This document shows, in pieces, positions 1-8,719 of a stretch of 57,968 bases of DNA; the first letter of the stretch is position 1, and the number at the start of each line of letters is the position of its first letter. The DNA is taken from contig KE159681.1 of assembly GCA_000403415.2 (NCBI GenBank), positions 576,053 to 634,020 on the forward strand. The letters are read 5' to 3'. The notes below the pieces were generated by a model. That model ran no database searches. It was given only the letters and a program-made list of their open reading frames with translations, and was not told the DNA's origin. The stretch is from Firmicutes bacterium M10-2 (GTDB taxonomy: Bacteria > Bacillota_I > Bacilli_A > Erysipelotrichales > Erysipelotrichaceae). The position numbers and the translations under genes are program-made.

Positions 1-2350
1 CCTTCGACATTCGAATAATCGTAGTTCGGATCGTCCGCTTTCATGACAATCTCATGCGTATCGTTTTGTGAATGGACAATGGCCGAGTCGTCAACCCAGC
101 TCCATCCTTCCGGAAGCGGCACATTTTTCAAGATCGAGCCCGACATTGCGAAAACAGTCGGCGTTTCGATTGGATCGGCCGGTTTTGGCGTGATTTCAAA
201 TGGAATCGGTTCGCTTTCCAGCGCATTGTAGTTTGGCTGCTCTTCCACCGATGCTTTCATATAGTATGTGCCGGCATCCACCGGTGCCTGCGATACAAAC
301 GGACCGTTTTTCGAAGTTGCATATGTAAATTGTACGGTTCCGACTTCCGCCTGCCCTTGCACGATCGGAGGCTGTCCGTTATATACCGTATTTTCGATTG
401 CCGGTTCGACTTCCCAGTTGTTATCGGCCTTTTCGATCGTAAACGCTTGGCTTGCATGCAATCCTGCGTAATCGGCCGTTCCGACCACATACGCATAAAC
501 GACATAATTGCCGGCATCAATCGGTTTGGAAGCCAGAGGATTTCCGGACGCATCGGTATACAAGTAGCGAACCATTCCATGTTTCGCAATTGCGGTGGGA
601 ATCGACGGCGTTTGTCCGTACGTCCAATTTTTCAATTCAAGCGGATGAACCCACTCATTTTCAAGACGACTCATTTGAATCGTAATCGTCCGGGTAATCG
701 TATCTGTATTCGGATCGTATCCTTCAATATCGGAATAATCGTAATTTTTCGAATCCACCTTCTTGGTGATCGTTTGCTCAAGGGTCGAAGATGTTACGAT
801 TCCGTCCGGATCGGCCCACATCCAGCCGTTTTCCAAAACAAGATCGCTCAGCTTTGTTTGTGAAGTGGCATACACAACCGGCGAAGGCACTTCATCGACA
901 ATTTGACGCAAAATCGTAAAAGGTTGTGTCGCTTCAAGTTCATTGTAGTTGTCCGAAGCCGGAACATACGCCTTGACGATATAATCGCCGGCATCCACAG
1001 GCGGTGTTGACGTAAACGGACCGTTTGGATCGGTAGCATACGTATATTCGACAGTTCCCGATACCGGAAGCGCATTCGGCTTTGGCGGTTTTCCGTTGTA
1101 CACATAGTCGTTTTGCATCAAAGAAAGTTTCCATGAATTATCGGCCTTCTTGATCGTAAAGGTTGCCAGTGCCTGCAGTCCCGCATAGTCTTTCGTGCCC
1201 GGAATGATTGCCTGCACCACATAGGTTCCTGCATTGGTCGGCTTCTCGATCGGCTCGCTCAATGAAGAATCTTTGAAATAATGATATTCGATTGTGTCGC
1301 TGCCGTATTTTGCCTTGGCCGTTGGCGATGACGCTTTTTGCCCATACGTCCAGTCGGCAATTGTCAGCGGACTTTCCCATTCGTTGGCAGCCGCATTCAA
1401 CGAAATTGCGATCGTGCGTTGTACCGTATTGGTTTGCGGATCAAATCCGGACACACCCGAATAATCGGTATTTGCTGAATCAACGACATAATATGCCTTG
1501 TGATGGCGGTTGGCATCGTAAACGTACTCTTCGGGATTTTCCCATGCCCAACCTGTCGGCAACGGAATGTCTTTGAGCTGCATAGTCGACACTGCATATA
1601 CAGTTGGCGTATCCAGTGAGTCGACCACTTGTTTTTGAATGGAAAAAGGCACGATTTTTTCCAGTGCTTCGAAATTTTTCGAGGCCGGAACGTACGCTTT
1701 CATGAAATAGCTGCCGGCTTGTGTCGGCATATCGGCCGTAAACGGACCGTTTTCATCGGAAGCATACGAAAACTCAACGGTTCCTTCGGCTGCTTCTCCG
1801 CTTGGAACACTTGGCTTCTGTCCGTACGTCCAATCTTTGATGGCCGGTTCGGTTTTCCACGAATTTGCGGCCTTTCTGATTTCAAAATCCACTTGTTTGC
1901 TTAATCCTGTATAGTTAGCCGTACCCGGAATTTGCCCGACAAGCGTATAAAGACCCGCTTCTGTCGGCTTCTCGATCGGTGTGGTCAAATCATTGCGCGC
2001 ATAATACGTAAACTGCAGCGCATAAGATCCTAAGGTTGCCAATGCTTTTGGTGTCGAAGCTTCTTGTCCGTATGTCCAATCCTCAATTGTCGGTTCTTGT
2101 ACCCATCGATTTGGCAAAATGCTTCGATGAATCGTAATTTGGCGGACAATGACATGCTCATCTTCCGCAAAACCTTCTACACCGGAATAGTCATAATTTT
2201 GAGTATCGACAGCCAAGATCGCAATAAACTTCTCATTTTGCGCATGAAGATATTGTGAAGGATCGTACCACGACCATCCGGTCGGCAAGGCAATTTGCGC
2301 CAACGATTGGCCTGTTTTTCCGTACACTTCCGGGGTCGCGACTTCAGATA
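1..2350 (-). repeat. Tandem super-repeats of about 715-725 bp inside the surface protein gene
   Basis: Boundaries were set on the conserved segment containing xVVxxxxTPxVYxxS, which falls near 2350, 1628, 903 and 190, giving periods of about 722, 725 and 713 bp. The LPxGWxW segment shows the same phase (about 2280, 1552, 825, 110). Each unit encodes two YGQ/YDG-type modules of about 80 residues plus one GW module. The copies are diverged at both DNA and protein level, so they are old rather than freshly amplified. The array continues past the left edge, so copy number is unknown. Confidence 0.8.
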
Positions 2351-4199
2351 CGACTTGACGATCAATGCGATACGGAACGATTGTGTCAAGCGCTGCTGTA
2401 TTTTTCGATCCTGCCACTTGTGCGCGCATAAAATACTGTCCGGCATTCACAAACGGTTCGCTTTGCCAAGGACCGTTCTGACTTGTGCTGTACGTAATGG
2501 TCACATCCCCGTATTTTGGCTGCGCCACCGGAACCGGCGCTTTCCCATCATATGTATGTTGCGGGACGCTAGGCTCCTGAACCCAGTAATTGGTTTGTTT
2601 TGTGATCGTAAATTGCTGACTTGTCTGAGCGGCAAGCATTGAATCGGTTTCTGCCATCTTTACCTTTACGACATACAATCCGGCATCGACCGGGGCACTA
2701 TCCAACTTCACAAGATCGTCTTTTTCTTGTTGGTACCACTCAATCGTAAGCGCACCATCCGATCCATCCGTGTTTAAATCGTCTTTTGTTAAGGAAACCG
2801 GGTTTCCGTCATATGTTTTGTTTAATTTTTTTTCAATCGTCAGTGTTGGCTGTTTCTGTACGGTATTGATTTGCACAGTCACATCGATTTTATGCCCTTG
2901 CCCGCAATCATACGTGTAAGAAACCGGCGTTTCATTGCTGTATCCGCTCAAAATCGTTCCGTCCAGCTTTGCCCCTTTCAAATTCGATATGCGATCCACC
3001 TTGATGTTCGGGAATCGTTTCGTCACATCAAATTTTTTGGAATCGGTGTCCACATACAATGTATTTTGGGCCGGCAGTTCGGCATAACCTGTCTGACCGG
3101 ATGACGGCAAATTGACATAAAAGTAATTCGATTGGTCGGATCCGTACATTGCTGCTCCAAGCGAAGTCAGCTTTGGATTGTGCGAAAAATCAAGCTCGTG
3201 AACTTGCGTATCAAACACAAACACATCTTTCAATTCGGGATTGTTTGAAGTATCGAGTGTTGTTAACTTGGTCATCTGCACCCACAACATTTCAAGTTTT
3301 GGATTATGGGAAACATCGAGTTCGGTAATCGGCATTATATACGCCTGCAACTCGACAAGTTCGCTCAAATGGGATACATCCAATTGACTAATGTATGAAT
3401 TAGCGCATCGAAGCACGCGCAAGTTCGAATTGGCAGAAACATCAAGCGCTGTCAACGGAGTGGATGTACAATCCAGCGTTTCAAGCGCTGGAACTCCACT
3501 CAAATCCAAACTCGTCAAATTCGTTCCCATGCAATCTAAAGTTTTCAAATCCGGAAGATTTCCTAAAATAAGCGATGTCAATGAAATATTTAGGTGAATC
3601 GTTAAAGAGCGAAGTTTCGTATTCTCGCTCACATCAACGGATTCAAGTGCCCTGCTATAGCATGTCAGTGTTTGAAGATTCGGGAAAAAGCGGATACCTT
3701 CCAAAGACACAAGCGTTTGATCATCGACAATTTGCATATCGGTTACGGCATCTCGTTCTTGATTGCTTAAAATGCCATCGTCATTTGAATCAAAATGGTT
3801 GCTTACATACAATCGAAAGGCCGGATCGGGAAAATTGGCTGCATCGATCGCAATACCGGCCGCATACGCTTTATCAGCCGCACTTTTCGAAGCTGCCTCA
3901 TCATTTGCCGAATCGTTCGTTTCCTCTTCTTCCGGCACAACAATATCAGTCGTATCCTCTGCGGCGTTTTCGTCATCGGATGGCTCCGTTTGGGAAGCAT
4001 CATCTGGATTTTCAGTCGTTTCCGGAATGTTTTTTTCTGTTGGATTTTCCGTTGTTTCCGAAGTATCGGCTGGAACGTCCGGTGTTTCCGCTGTCGGTTG
4101 GGTATCGGATTCCGTAGCGTAAACGGGGCTGCTCAAAGTCAGCACGAGCGTCGTCGCACAGAGAAATGTTGTTGCTTTTGGGATCGTTCTTGTTTTCAT
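1..4199 (-). CDS. Secreted leucine-rich-repeat / MBG-like tandem-repeat surface protein (C-terminus outside window)
   Basis: 1,399 codons are visible and the frame is still open at the left edge. The start at 4199 is set by an upstream GAAGGAAG and a signal peptide (residues 1-28, hydrophobic core, ending SSPVYA). Residues 29-110 are an acidic Thr/Glu/Pro-rich linker. Residues 118-155 carry a NFPDPAFRLYV cap and an EF-hand-like DSNDDGILSNQE loop. Residues about 165-350 are leucine-rich repeats of about 21 residues with the pattern LxxLDVSxNxxL. From about residue 445 onward there are Ig-like/MBG modules with recurring DWTYGQ, AGxYxMKAYV and LPxGWxW motifs, arranged in super-repeats of about 240 residues. 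This build is typical of surface proteins of gut Firmicutes, and a C-terminal cell-wall anchor would be expected beyond the edge. An adhesion or matrix-binding role is inference. Confidence 0.85.
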   Translation of the reverse strand, partial: MKTRTIPKATTFLCATTLVLTLSSPVYATESDTQPTAETPDVPADTSETTENPTEKNIPETTENPDDASQTEPSDDENAAEDTTDIVVPEEEETNDSANDEAASKSAADKAYAAGIAIDAANFPDPAFRLYVSNHFDSNDDGILSNQERDAVTDMQIVDDQTLVSLEGIRFFPNLQTLTCYSRALESVDVSENTKLRSLTIHLNISLTSLILGNLPDLKTLDCMGTNLTSLDLSGVPALETLDCTSTPLTALDVSANSNLRVLRCANSYISQLDVSHLSELVELQAYIMPITELDVSHNPKLEMLWVQMTKLTTLDTSNNPELKDVFVFDTQVHELDFSHNPKLTSLGAAMYGSDQSNYFYVNLPSSGQTGYAELPAQNTLYVDTDSKKFDVTKRFPNIKVDRISNLKGAKLDGTILSGYSNETPVSYTYDCGQGHKIDVTVQINTVQKQPTLTIEKKLNKTYDGNPVSLTKDDLNTDGSDGALTIEWYQQEKDDLVKLDSAPVDAGLYVVKVKMAETDSMLAAQTSQQFTITKQTNYWVQEPSVPQHTYDGKAPVPVAQPKYGDVTITYSTSQNGPWQSEPFVNAGQYFMRAQVAGSKNTAALDTIVPYRIDRQVVSEVATPEVYGKTGQSLAQIALPTGWSWYDPSQYLHAQNEKFIAILAVDTQNYDYSGVEGFAEDEHVIVRQITIHRSILPNRWVQEPTIEDWTYGQEASTPKALATLGSYALQFTYYARNDLTTPIEKPTEAGLYTLVGQIPGTANYTGLSKQVDFEIRKAANSWKTEPAIKDWTYGQKPSVPSGEAAEGTVEFSYASDENGPFTADMPTQAGSYFMKAYVPASKNFEALEKIVPFSIQKQVVDSLDTPTVYAVSTMQLKDIPLPTGWAWENPEEYVYDANRHHKAYYVVDSANTDYSGVSGFDPQTNTVQRTIAISLNAAANEWESPLTIADWTYGQKASSPTAKAKYGSDTIEYHYFKDSSLSEPIEKPTNAGTYVVQAIIPGTKDYAGLQALATFTIKKADNSWKLSLMQNDYVYNGKPPKPNALPVSGTVEYTYATDPNGPFTSTPPVDAGDYIVKAYVPASDNYNELEATQPFTILRQIVDEVPSPVVYATSQTKLSDLVLENGWMWADPDGIVTSSTLEQTITKKVDSKNYDYSDIEGYDPNTDTITRTITIQMSRLENEWVHPLELKNWTYGQTPSIPTAIAKHGMVRYLYTDASGNPLASKPIDAGNYVVYAYVVGTADYAGLHASQAFTIEKADNNWEVEPAIENTVYNGQPPIVQGQAEVGTVQFTYATSKNGPFVSQAPVDAGTYYMKASVEEQPNYNALESEPIPFEITPKPADPIETPTVFAMSGSILKNVPLPEGWSWVDDSAIVHSQNDTHEIVMKADDPNYDYSNVE

Positions 4200-4278
4200 G
4201 AATTCTACTTCCTTCTTTTTTATATTCAGTATCATGATAGCATTGTCCTGTTTTTGATTCCTTTTTCATGCCCCGACA

Positions 4279-4303
4279 TAAAAAAGGGATGACAAAGCAT
4301 CCC
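4279..4303 (-). terminator. Intrinsic terminator after the 99-aa gene
   Basis: On the minus strand the stem GGGATG/CATCCC (arms 4298-4303 and 4286-4291) with a 6-nt loop is followed by a run of seven T. It begins two bases after the stop codon of the 4306-4605 gene and separates the exporter operon from the surface protein gene. Confidence 0.8.
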
Positions 4304-4305
4304 AA

Positions 4306-4605
4306 CTAGGCGAAATCTTGTGAATCATCAAGCCCGTGAAAGAGGAATTGCGCAAATTCTTCGGGAATTTGTTCTCCCATTTCTATATAGGCTTGTTTCA
4401 AACGAGGGGTATCGAAAATAACAACCGGTTGTCCTTCAAATTCCACCTCGTTTAATTTCATTAATGTGGCAAGGACCCGCACTTCATGGATAAAGTCGTA
4501 TCGTTTGAAAAACTCATAATATTCTTGCAGTGCAGGATTTCCGACCGGAAACGGATCGGAATGTTTCGTTCGTTCAACGAATTGTTCTTTTGTGATTTTT
4601 TGCAT
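4306..4605 (-). CDS. Hypothetical protein, 99 aa, co-transcribed with the ThrE-like exporter
   Basis: This small soluble protein belongs to no family I recognise. It is rich in acidic and aromatic residues and has no membrane segment or signal peptide. The start at 4605 has an AAAGGGA ribosome site about 8 nt upstream and overlaps the 3' end of the exporter gene by 32 bp, implying translational coupling. A terminator follows directly, so it is the last gene of a three-gene operon. Function unknown; the coupling suggests a link to amino-acid export or metabolism, which is inference only. Confidence 0.65.
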   Translation of the reverse strand: MQKITKEQFVERTKHSDPFPVGNPALQEYYEFFKRYDFIHEVRVLATLMKLNEVEFEGQPVVIFDTPRLKQAYIEMGEQIPEEFAQFLFHGLDDSQDFA

Positions 4606-5053
4606 AGTCTTTTCCCTTTCTCAAGCATGAATAAAACAAAGCCGTTAAAGTTTCGATAATCAGGATACTTAAAGCGAGTACTCCCGCAATTGTCAAAGTT
4701 CTCAAAAAGAGCGCAAGGGCTTCATAAGGATCGCTTGTGATAATTTCGATCATCATATCGTACATTGTTCCTCCCGGAACCAAAGGAATTAAAGCACAGA
4801 CAATAAACGAAGTAACGGGCGTTTTCATTTTTCGCGCCAATATTTCGGCCATTAAAGTAAAAACGAGGGCAGCAAAAAAATTCGCTTCGATATCGGTTAA
4901 GCGAAGAGCGAGACATAATTCGTAAACAAACCCTCCGATTCCTCCGTTCAATCCGGCAAAAAAAAGTTTTTTCTTATCTTGAATATTAAAGAGGACGCCA
5001 AAGCCCAAACTGGCAAGAAATGAGCCGATAAACGCAATAAAAAGAGTATCCAT
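4574..5053 (-). CDS. Threonine/serine exporter, C-terminal half (ThrE_2 / YjjB-like)
   Basis: A 159-aa integral membrane protein with about four to five hydrophobic segments. It contains the motif PLVPGGTMYD, characteristic of the ThrE C-terminal domain (DUF3815 / ThrE_2). In Corynebacterium ThrE this domain is fused to an N-terminal DUF1212 domain. Here, as in many Firmicutes, the two halves are separate adjacent genes (the other is 5058-5807, with a 4-nt gap). Together they are expected to export threonine and serine, driven by the proton gradient. The substrate is inferred from the family. Confidence 0.85.
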   Translation of the reverse strand: MDTLFIAFIGSFLASLGFGVLFNIQDKKKLFFAGLNGGIGGFVYELCLALRLTDIEANFFAALVFTLMAEILARKMKTPVTSFIVCALIPLVPGGTMYDMMIEIITSDPYEALALFLRTLTIAGVLALSILIIETLTALFYSCLRKGKDYAKNHKRTIR

Positions 5054-5057
5054 GGCC

Positions 5058-5807
5058 TTACCTCCAAATATACAAGATCACACCGGCTCCGATCGTAATG
5101 GCCGTAGCGCAAAGAAACGCTTCTGCTCCGCGGGCAAGACCGGAAATATAATCGGTGGCGACTGTATCGCGAATCGCATTGGTGATCGCAAGACCGGGAA
5201 CCAAAAGCATGATGCTTGAAATGACCATAATATTAATATTGGCTTCTGCGACATAATGGTGGATAACGACCGAAAGCCATGCGGCTGCCATTGCGCAAAG
5301 CAAATTGGTCAAAAAGTCCCCAATATGAGATTTGCCTAACGCCCAGCCCATGCAGCGGATCACGATTCCGATAAAGAAGGTTGCGATCATTTCCTGAATA
5401 TTTCCATGAAAGAACATCGCAAACCCAAAGGCGCCGATTGCTCCGAACAAAGTCGTGATTCCCATAGAGTAGCGTTTTGTTTTGCGGATGCGGTTCAGCT
5501 CACTTTCAATCTCGGGAACGGTCAGATGTTGTCGGCAGCACGTTCGCGAAAGCTGATTGATCTTATCGATCACATCCACATTTGTGCTTCGTTCATGAAC
5601 TCGTCCGATATGTGTCACTGTTTTTCCGTCCACAGTAATCGAAAGCATCAAGCCGGTCAAAGTTCCGTAACTTTGCACACTTTCGACTTCCGAAAAACTC
5701 AAACATATTTTATTCATTGTTTCTTCAACGCGATAAACTTCGGCACCGCTTTCCATAAGCATGGTCCCGAGTTTCATCACGACATTTAAAAGCTGTTCTG
5801 TATTCAT
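5058..5807 (-). CDS. Threonine/serine exporter, N-terminal half (DUF1212 / YjjP-like)
   Basis: 249 aa. The soluble N-terminal part (residues 1-115, with the motif LMESGAEVYRVEETM typical of DUF1212) is followed by about five membrane segments with VPGLAITNAIRD. It pairs with the downstream ThrE_2 gene. No Shine-Dalgarno precedes the ATG at 5807. Instead a TATGAT hexamer (minus strand, 5814-5819) ends 6 nt upstream of the start, which would put transcription initiation at or next to the ATG. The next in-frame ATG (codon 11) also lacks a ribosome site. A leaderless start is therefore likely. Confidence 0.85.
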   Translation of the reverse strand: MNTEQLLNVVMKLGTMLMESGAEVYRVEETMNKICLSFSEVESVQSYGTLTGLMLSITVDGKTVTHIGRVHERSTNVDVIDKINQLSRTCCRQHLTVPEIESELNRIRKTKRYSMGITTLFGAIGAFGFAMFFHGNIQEMIATFFIGIVIRCMGWALGKSHIGDFLTNLLCAMAAAWLSVVIHHYVAEANINIMVISSIMLLVPGLAITNAIRDTVATDYISGLARGAEAFLCATAITIGAGVILYIWR

Positions 5808-5841
5808 GGACTTATCATACTCTATTTTTTTTGTTTTGGGG

Positions 5842-5847
5842 TATAAT
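5842..5847 (+). promoter_or_regulatory. -10 element (TATAAT) for the M20 / adenine deaminase operon
   Basis: A consensus TATAAT lies 38 nt upstream of the ATG at 5885. No good -35 is visible. Its position shows that a longer reading beginning at TTG 5831 would start upstream of the -10, which supports the ATG at 5885. Confidence 0.6.
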
Positions 5848-5884
5848 AAAAACCGATAAGAGAACAGAAAGAGGATTTACGATC

Positions 5885-6982
5885 ATGCTAAGTACATTTC
5901 GCCGTGACCTTCATCAAATTCCGGAACTTGGATTAAATACCGAAAAAACGATGCGTTACATCAAAAAACAGCTTGCCGGGCTTCATTGCAAAATTTATTC
6001 GCCTATTCCCAATAGCGTAGTGGCCTATTTTGACCGAAACAAAGAAGAAACGATTGCGTTCCGAAGCGACATGGACGCCTTGCCGATGGCAGAACAAAAT
6101 ACCTTTTCTTTCCGAAGCGAAAACGGAAATATGCACGCTTGCGGTCACGACGGACATATGAGCATGCTGCTCGGACTGGCGTATCGGCTCGATCGGCGAC
6201 AAGAGCTTGCTTACAATGTGCTGCTGATTTTTCAGCCCGGAGAAGAAGATCCGGGTGGTGCCGAGCTTTTGATCAAAGCCGGCTTGTTTGAACCCTACCG
6301 AATCAAAGCGTTGTTCGGATTTCATATTTATCCGAATTTGCCGGCCGGAAAAATCATAACCCGTCCCGGAGTTATGATGGCCGGCGCTTGCAACTTACAA
6401 ATCGAAATCAAAGGGGTTTCGAGTCATGCGGCAATGCCTGAAAAAGGAAAAGATGCCTTATTGGCCGGTGCGGATCTGGTCAGTCATACGAAGAAAAAAG
6501 AGGCGATGTTGTTTGATAAGGACACGTTTCATTTGCTTCATTTCGGAACGTTTGAAAGCGGAAATGCCTTCAATATCGTTTCCGATCATGCCAAGATTCA
6601 GGGCACGATCCGTTATTTCGAACCTTTTGTTTTCGATCAAATCATGCAGGAAATCAAAGAAGAAATAGAATCGGTCAAGGAAGTGTACCAAGTATCGATC
6701 GACTGGCATATCGATCAGCATTATCCGCCGCTTGTAAACGATCCCGATTTGATTGATCGGATTCGAAGCGAAAACAAAGAAATCGGTTTATTGGAAAAGC
6801 CGGTGCTGATTGCGGAAGATTTTGCTTTTTACGCAAAAACAGTTCCTGCTGCCTTTTTCTTTATCGGCAGCGGCAAGAGCTTTCCTCTTCACAGCAATCT
6901 TTTTGATTTTAACGAACAGCTTTTACCGGAGGGTGTATCTTTTTATGAAAAAGTGTTGGACATGTTTTCCGGGAAACCATAA
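5885..6982 (+). CDS. M20 family amidohydrolase (M20D, N-acyl amino acid / N-acetyl-diaminopimelate deacetylase-like)
   Basis: 365 aa, a zinc-dependent hydrolase that cleaves an acyl group from an amino acid or similar amide. Visible family motifs are RSDMDALPM near residue 58, ACGHDGHMSMLLG near residue 83 (metal-binding His and Asp), QPGEEDPGGAELL near residue 115 (catalytic Glu), a HAAMPEKGKDA dimerisation-domain segment, and C-terminal EDFAFY and LHSNLFDFNE metal ligands. The frame could be extended to TTG 5831, but the -10 box lies inside that extension and AAAGAGG sits before ATG 5885, so that start is chosen. Adenine deaminase follows 30 nt later. The exact substrate cannot be read from sequence. 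Confidence 0.85.
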   Translation: MLSTFRRDLHQIPELGLNTEKTMRYIKKQLAGLHCKIYSPIPNSVVAYFDRNKEETIAFRSDMDALPMAEQNTFSFRSENGNMHACGHDGHMSMLLGLAYRLDRRQELAYNVLLIFQPGEEDPGGAELLIKAGLFEPYRIKALFGFHIYPNLPAGKIITRPGVMMAGACNLQIEIKGVSSHAAMPEKGKDALLAGADLVSHTKKKEAMLFDKDTFHLLHFGTFESGNAFNIVSDHAKIQGTIRYFEPFVFDQIMQEIKEEIESVKEVYQVSIDWHIDQHYPPLVNDPDLIDRIRSENKEIGLLEKPVLIAEDFAFYAKTVPAAFFFIGSGKSFPLHSNLFDFNEQLLPEGVSFYEKVLDMFSGKP

Positions 6983-7012
6983 AATAAATGGGTTAGGATG
7001 AAAGGTGACTTT

Positions 7013-8686
7013 ATGTTTGAATATTCATTAGGGACAATGAAGTCCCAACTTGTGTTGAAAAACGCGAAAATTTTAAACGTTTTTTCCAATGAGTGGATCG
7101 AACAAGATATTGCGATACAATACGGCACCATTGTCGGAATCGGCCAATATGAAGGAGAAAAGGAAATCGATCTTTCCGGAAAATATGTCGTTCCGGGATT
7201 CATCGATGCACATATGCATATTGAATCGTCGCTTGTAGGGCCTGAAGAGCTTTCGAAAGCTTTGCTGGCTCAAGGAACGACGACGATCATTTCCGATCCT
7301 CATGAACTTGTCAATATAAAAGGGACTGAGGCTCTTGATTACGTATTGGCGGCCGGACGCAATACCACTCTTGATATTTATACGATGCTTCCTTCCAGTG
7401 TTCCTTGTTTTGACGAGGACACAAACGGAGCCGGAGAATTCAGTGCCGAACAAATGATTCCGTATATTGAGGATCCGAATGTTCTCGGTCTTGGCGAAGT
7501 TATGCGCGTCAAAGATGTGATTTACGAAAAAGACAAAATGATTTCAAAACTCGAGCTTTGCAAAGATCTCGTGATTGACGGGCATGCACCAAGCCTTGAA
7601 GGAAAAGAATTGGAAGCTTATCGTTTTGCGGATGTACTGACCGATCACGAAAGTTCATCCTTTGAAGAGGCCTTGGCGAAATTGCGTTGTGGGTTTTATG
7701 TGCTGATTCGCGAAGGCAGCCAAGCAAAAAATTTGGAGTCAATCGTAAAAGGATTCCTCGAACACAATATTCCATTTGATCGTACGGCTTTTTGTACCGA
7801 TGATCGGCATTTAGATGATATTTTAAAAGAGGGGCATATTTCTTACGCGATCAGAAAAGCGATCGATCTTGGTTTGGATGTATGTACTGCCTATAAAATG
7901 GCAACTCTCTTTCCGGCTCAAATTTACGGATTAAAACGCAAGGGTGCGATTGCGGCCGGGTATCAAGCGGACTTCGTCGTGCTCAATGACCCGAAAACCG
8001 TATCGATCGATCAAGTGTATAAAAACGGTCACATTGCGACTTTAAAGCATGTAAAAGCATTCGAGCCAAATGAAGATTTAATGCATACGGTTATGATTCC
8101 GGAAGTTCTGAAAGAGGATATTCAAATCAAGCGCCGTGATAAAAATACGATTATTCAATTGGAAGAAGGCAGTCTGTTAACCAAAAAACTTGAAGAAGAA
8201 GTTCCGGGATATGTTTATTTTGAACCGGCTTCTCCGTACAATAAAGTGGTTGTGGTCGAACGTCATGGCAAAAACGGAAATATTGCGACCGGGATCCTGA
8301 AAGGATTCAACTTGGAAGGAGGAGCGATCGGTTCTACGATTGCTCACGATTCGCACAATATGATTCTTGTCGGCGACAACGATGACGATATCTTATTGGC
8401 TGCTAAAACGCTTGAGCACTTCCAAGGTGGGTATGTTTTAATCAAAGACCACGAAGTAAAATGCATCATTCCTTGCCCGATTGCAGGATTGATGAGTACA
8501 CAAAACGCTTCTGTCGTAACAAAACTTCTAACCGATCTAAAAGAAGAAGCGCAGAAAATGGGTGTTCCGAAAGCCATTGATCCTTTCCAGGCTCTTTCTT
8601 TCCTTGCCCTTCCTGTGATTCCCGAGATCCGGATCTTGGATGGCGGAGTGTACGACGTAGTCAATGAAAAATTTATCGAACAATAG
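7013..8686 (+). CDS. ade: Adenine deaminase (AdeC-type)
   Basis: 557 aa, close to the family's usual 570-600. It converts adenine to hypoxanthine and ammonia in purine salvage. The amidohydrolase metal motif HMHIESS is at residues 67-73. TTIISDPHELVN, GLGEVM, IDGHAPSL, LTDHESS and FCTDDRHLDD are all diagnostic of adenine deaminase. The C-terminal domain ends with AGLMST and FQALSFLALPVIPEIRI. ATG 7013 is preferred because AAAGGTGA lies 4-7 nt upstream; an upstream in-frame ATG at 6998 has no spaced ribosome site. The gene ends at a strong terminator. The preceding amidohydrolase is probably co-transcribed. Confidence 0.93.
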   Translation: MFEYSLGTMKSQLVLKNAKILNVFSNEWIEQDIAIQYGTIVGIGQYEGEKEIDLSGKYVVPGFIDAHMHIESSLVGPEELSKALLAQGTTTIISDPHELVNIKGTEALDYVLAAGRNTTLDIYTMLPSSVPCFDEDTNGAGEFSAEQMIPYIEDPNVLGLGEVMRVKDVIYEKDKMISKLELCKDLVIDGHAPSLEGKELEAYRFADVLTDHESSSFEEALAKLRCGFYVLIREGSQAKNLESIVKGFLEHNIPFDRTAFCTDDRHLDDILKEGHISYAIRKAIDLGLDVCTAYKMATLFPAQIYGLKRKGAIAAGYQADFVVLNDPKTVSIDQVYKNGHIATLKHVKAFEPNEDLMHTVMIPEVLKEDIQIKRRDKNTIIQLEEGSLLTKKLEEEVPGYVYFEPASPYNKVVVVERHGKNGNIATGILKGFNLEGGAIGSTIAHDSHNMILVGDNDDDILLAAKTLEHFQGGYVLIKDHEVKCIIPCPIAGLMSTQNASVVTKLLTDLKEEAQKMGVPKAIDPFQALSFLALPVIPEIRILDGGVYDVVNEKFIEQ

Positions 8687-8719
8687 AAAAGAGAGCTGAA
8701 AATGCTCTCTTTCTTTTTT
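8687..8719. terminator. Bidirectional terminator between adenine deaminase and the antiporter
   Basis: The stem AAAGAGAGC/GCTCTCTTT (arms 8688-8696 and 8704-8712) with a 7-nt loop is followed by a T-rich run on the plus strand and a shorter T run on the minus strand. It lies between two converging genes whose stop codons flank it. Confidence 0.8.

Noticed and set aside
72-863. 263-codon plus-strand frame opposite the surface protein, and similar ones at 3575-4292
   Set aside because: They mirror the repeat-rich minus-strand gene, have no ribosome sites and give Arg/Phe/Ile-rich sequence without domains.
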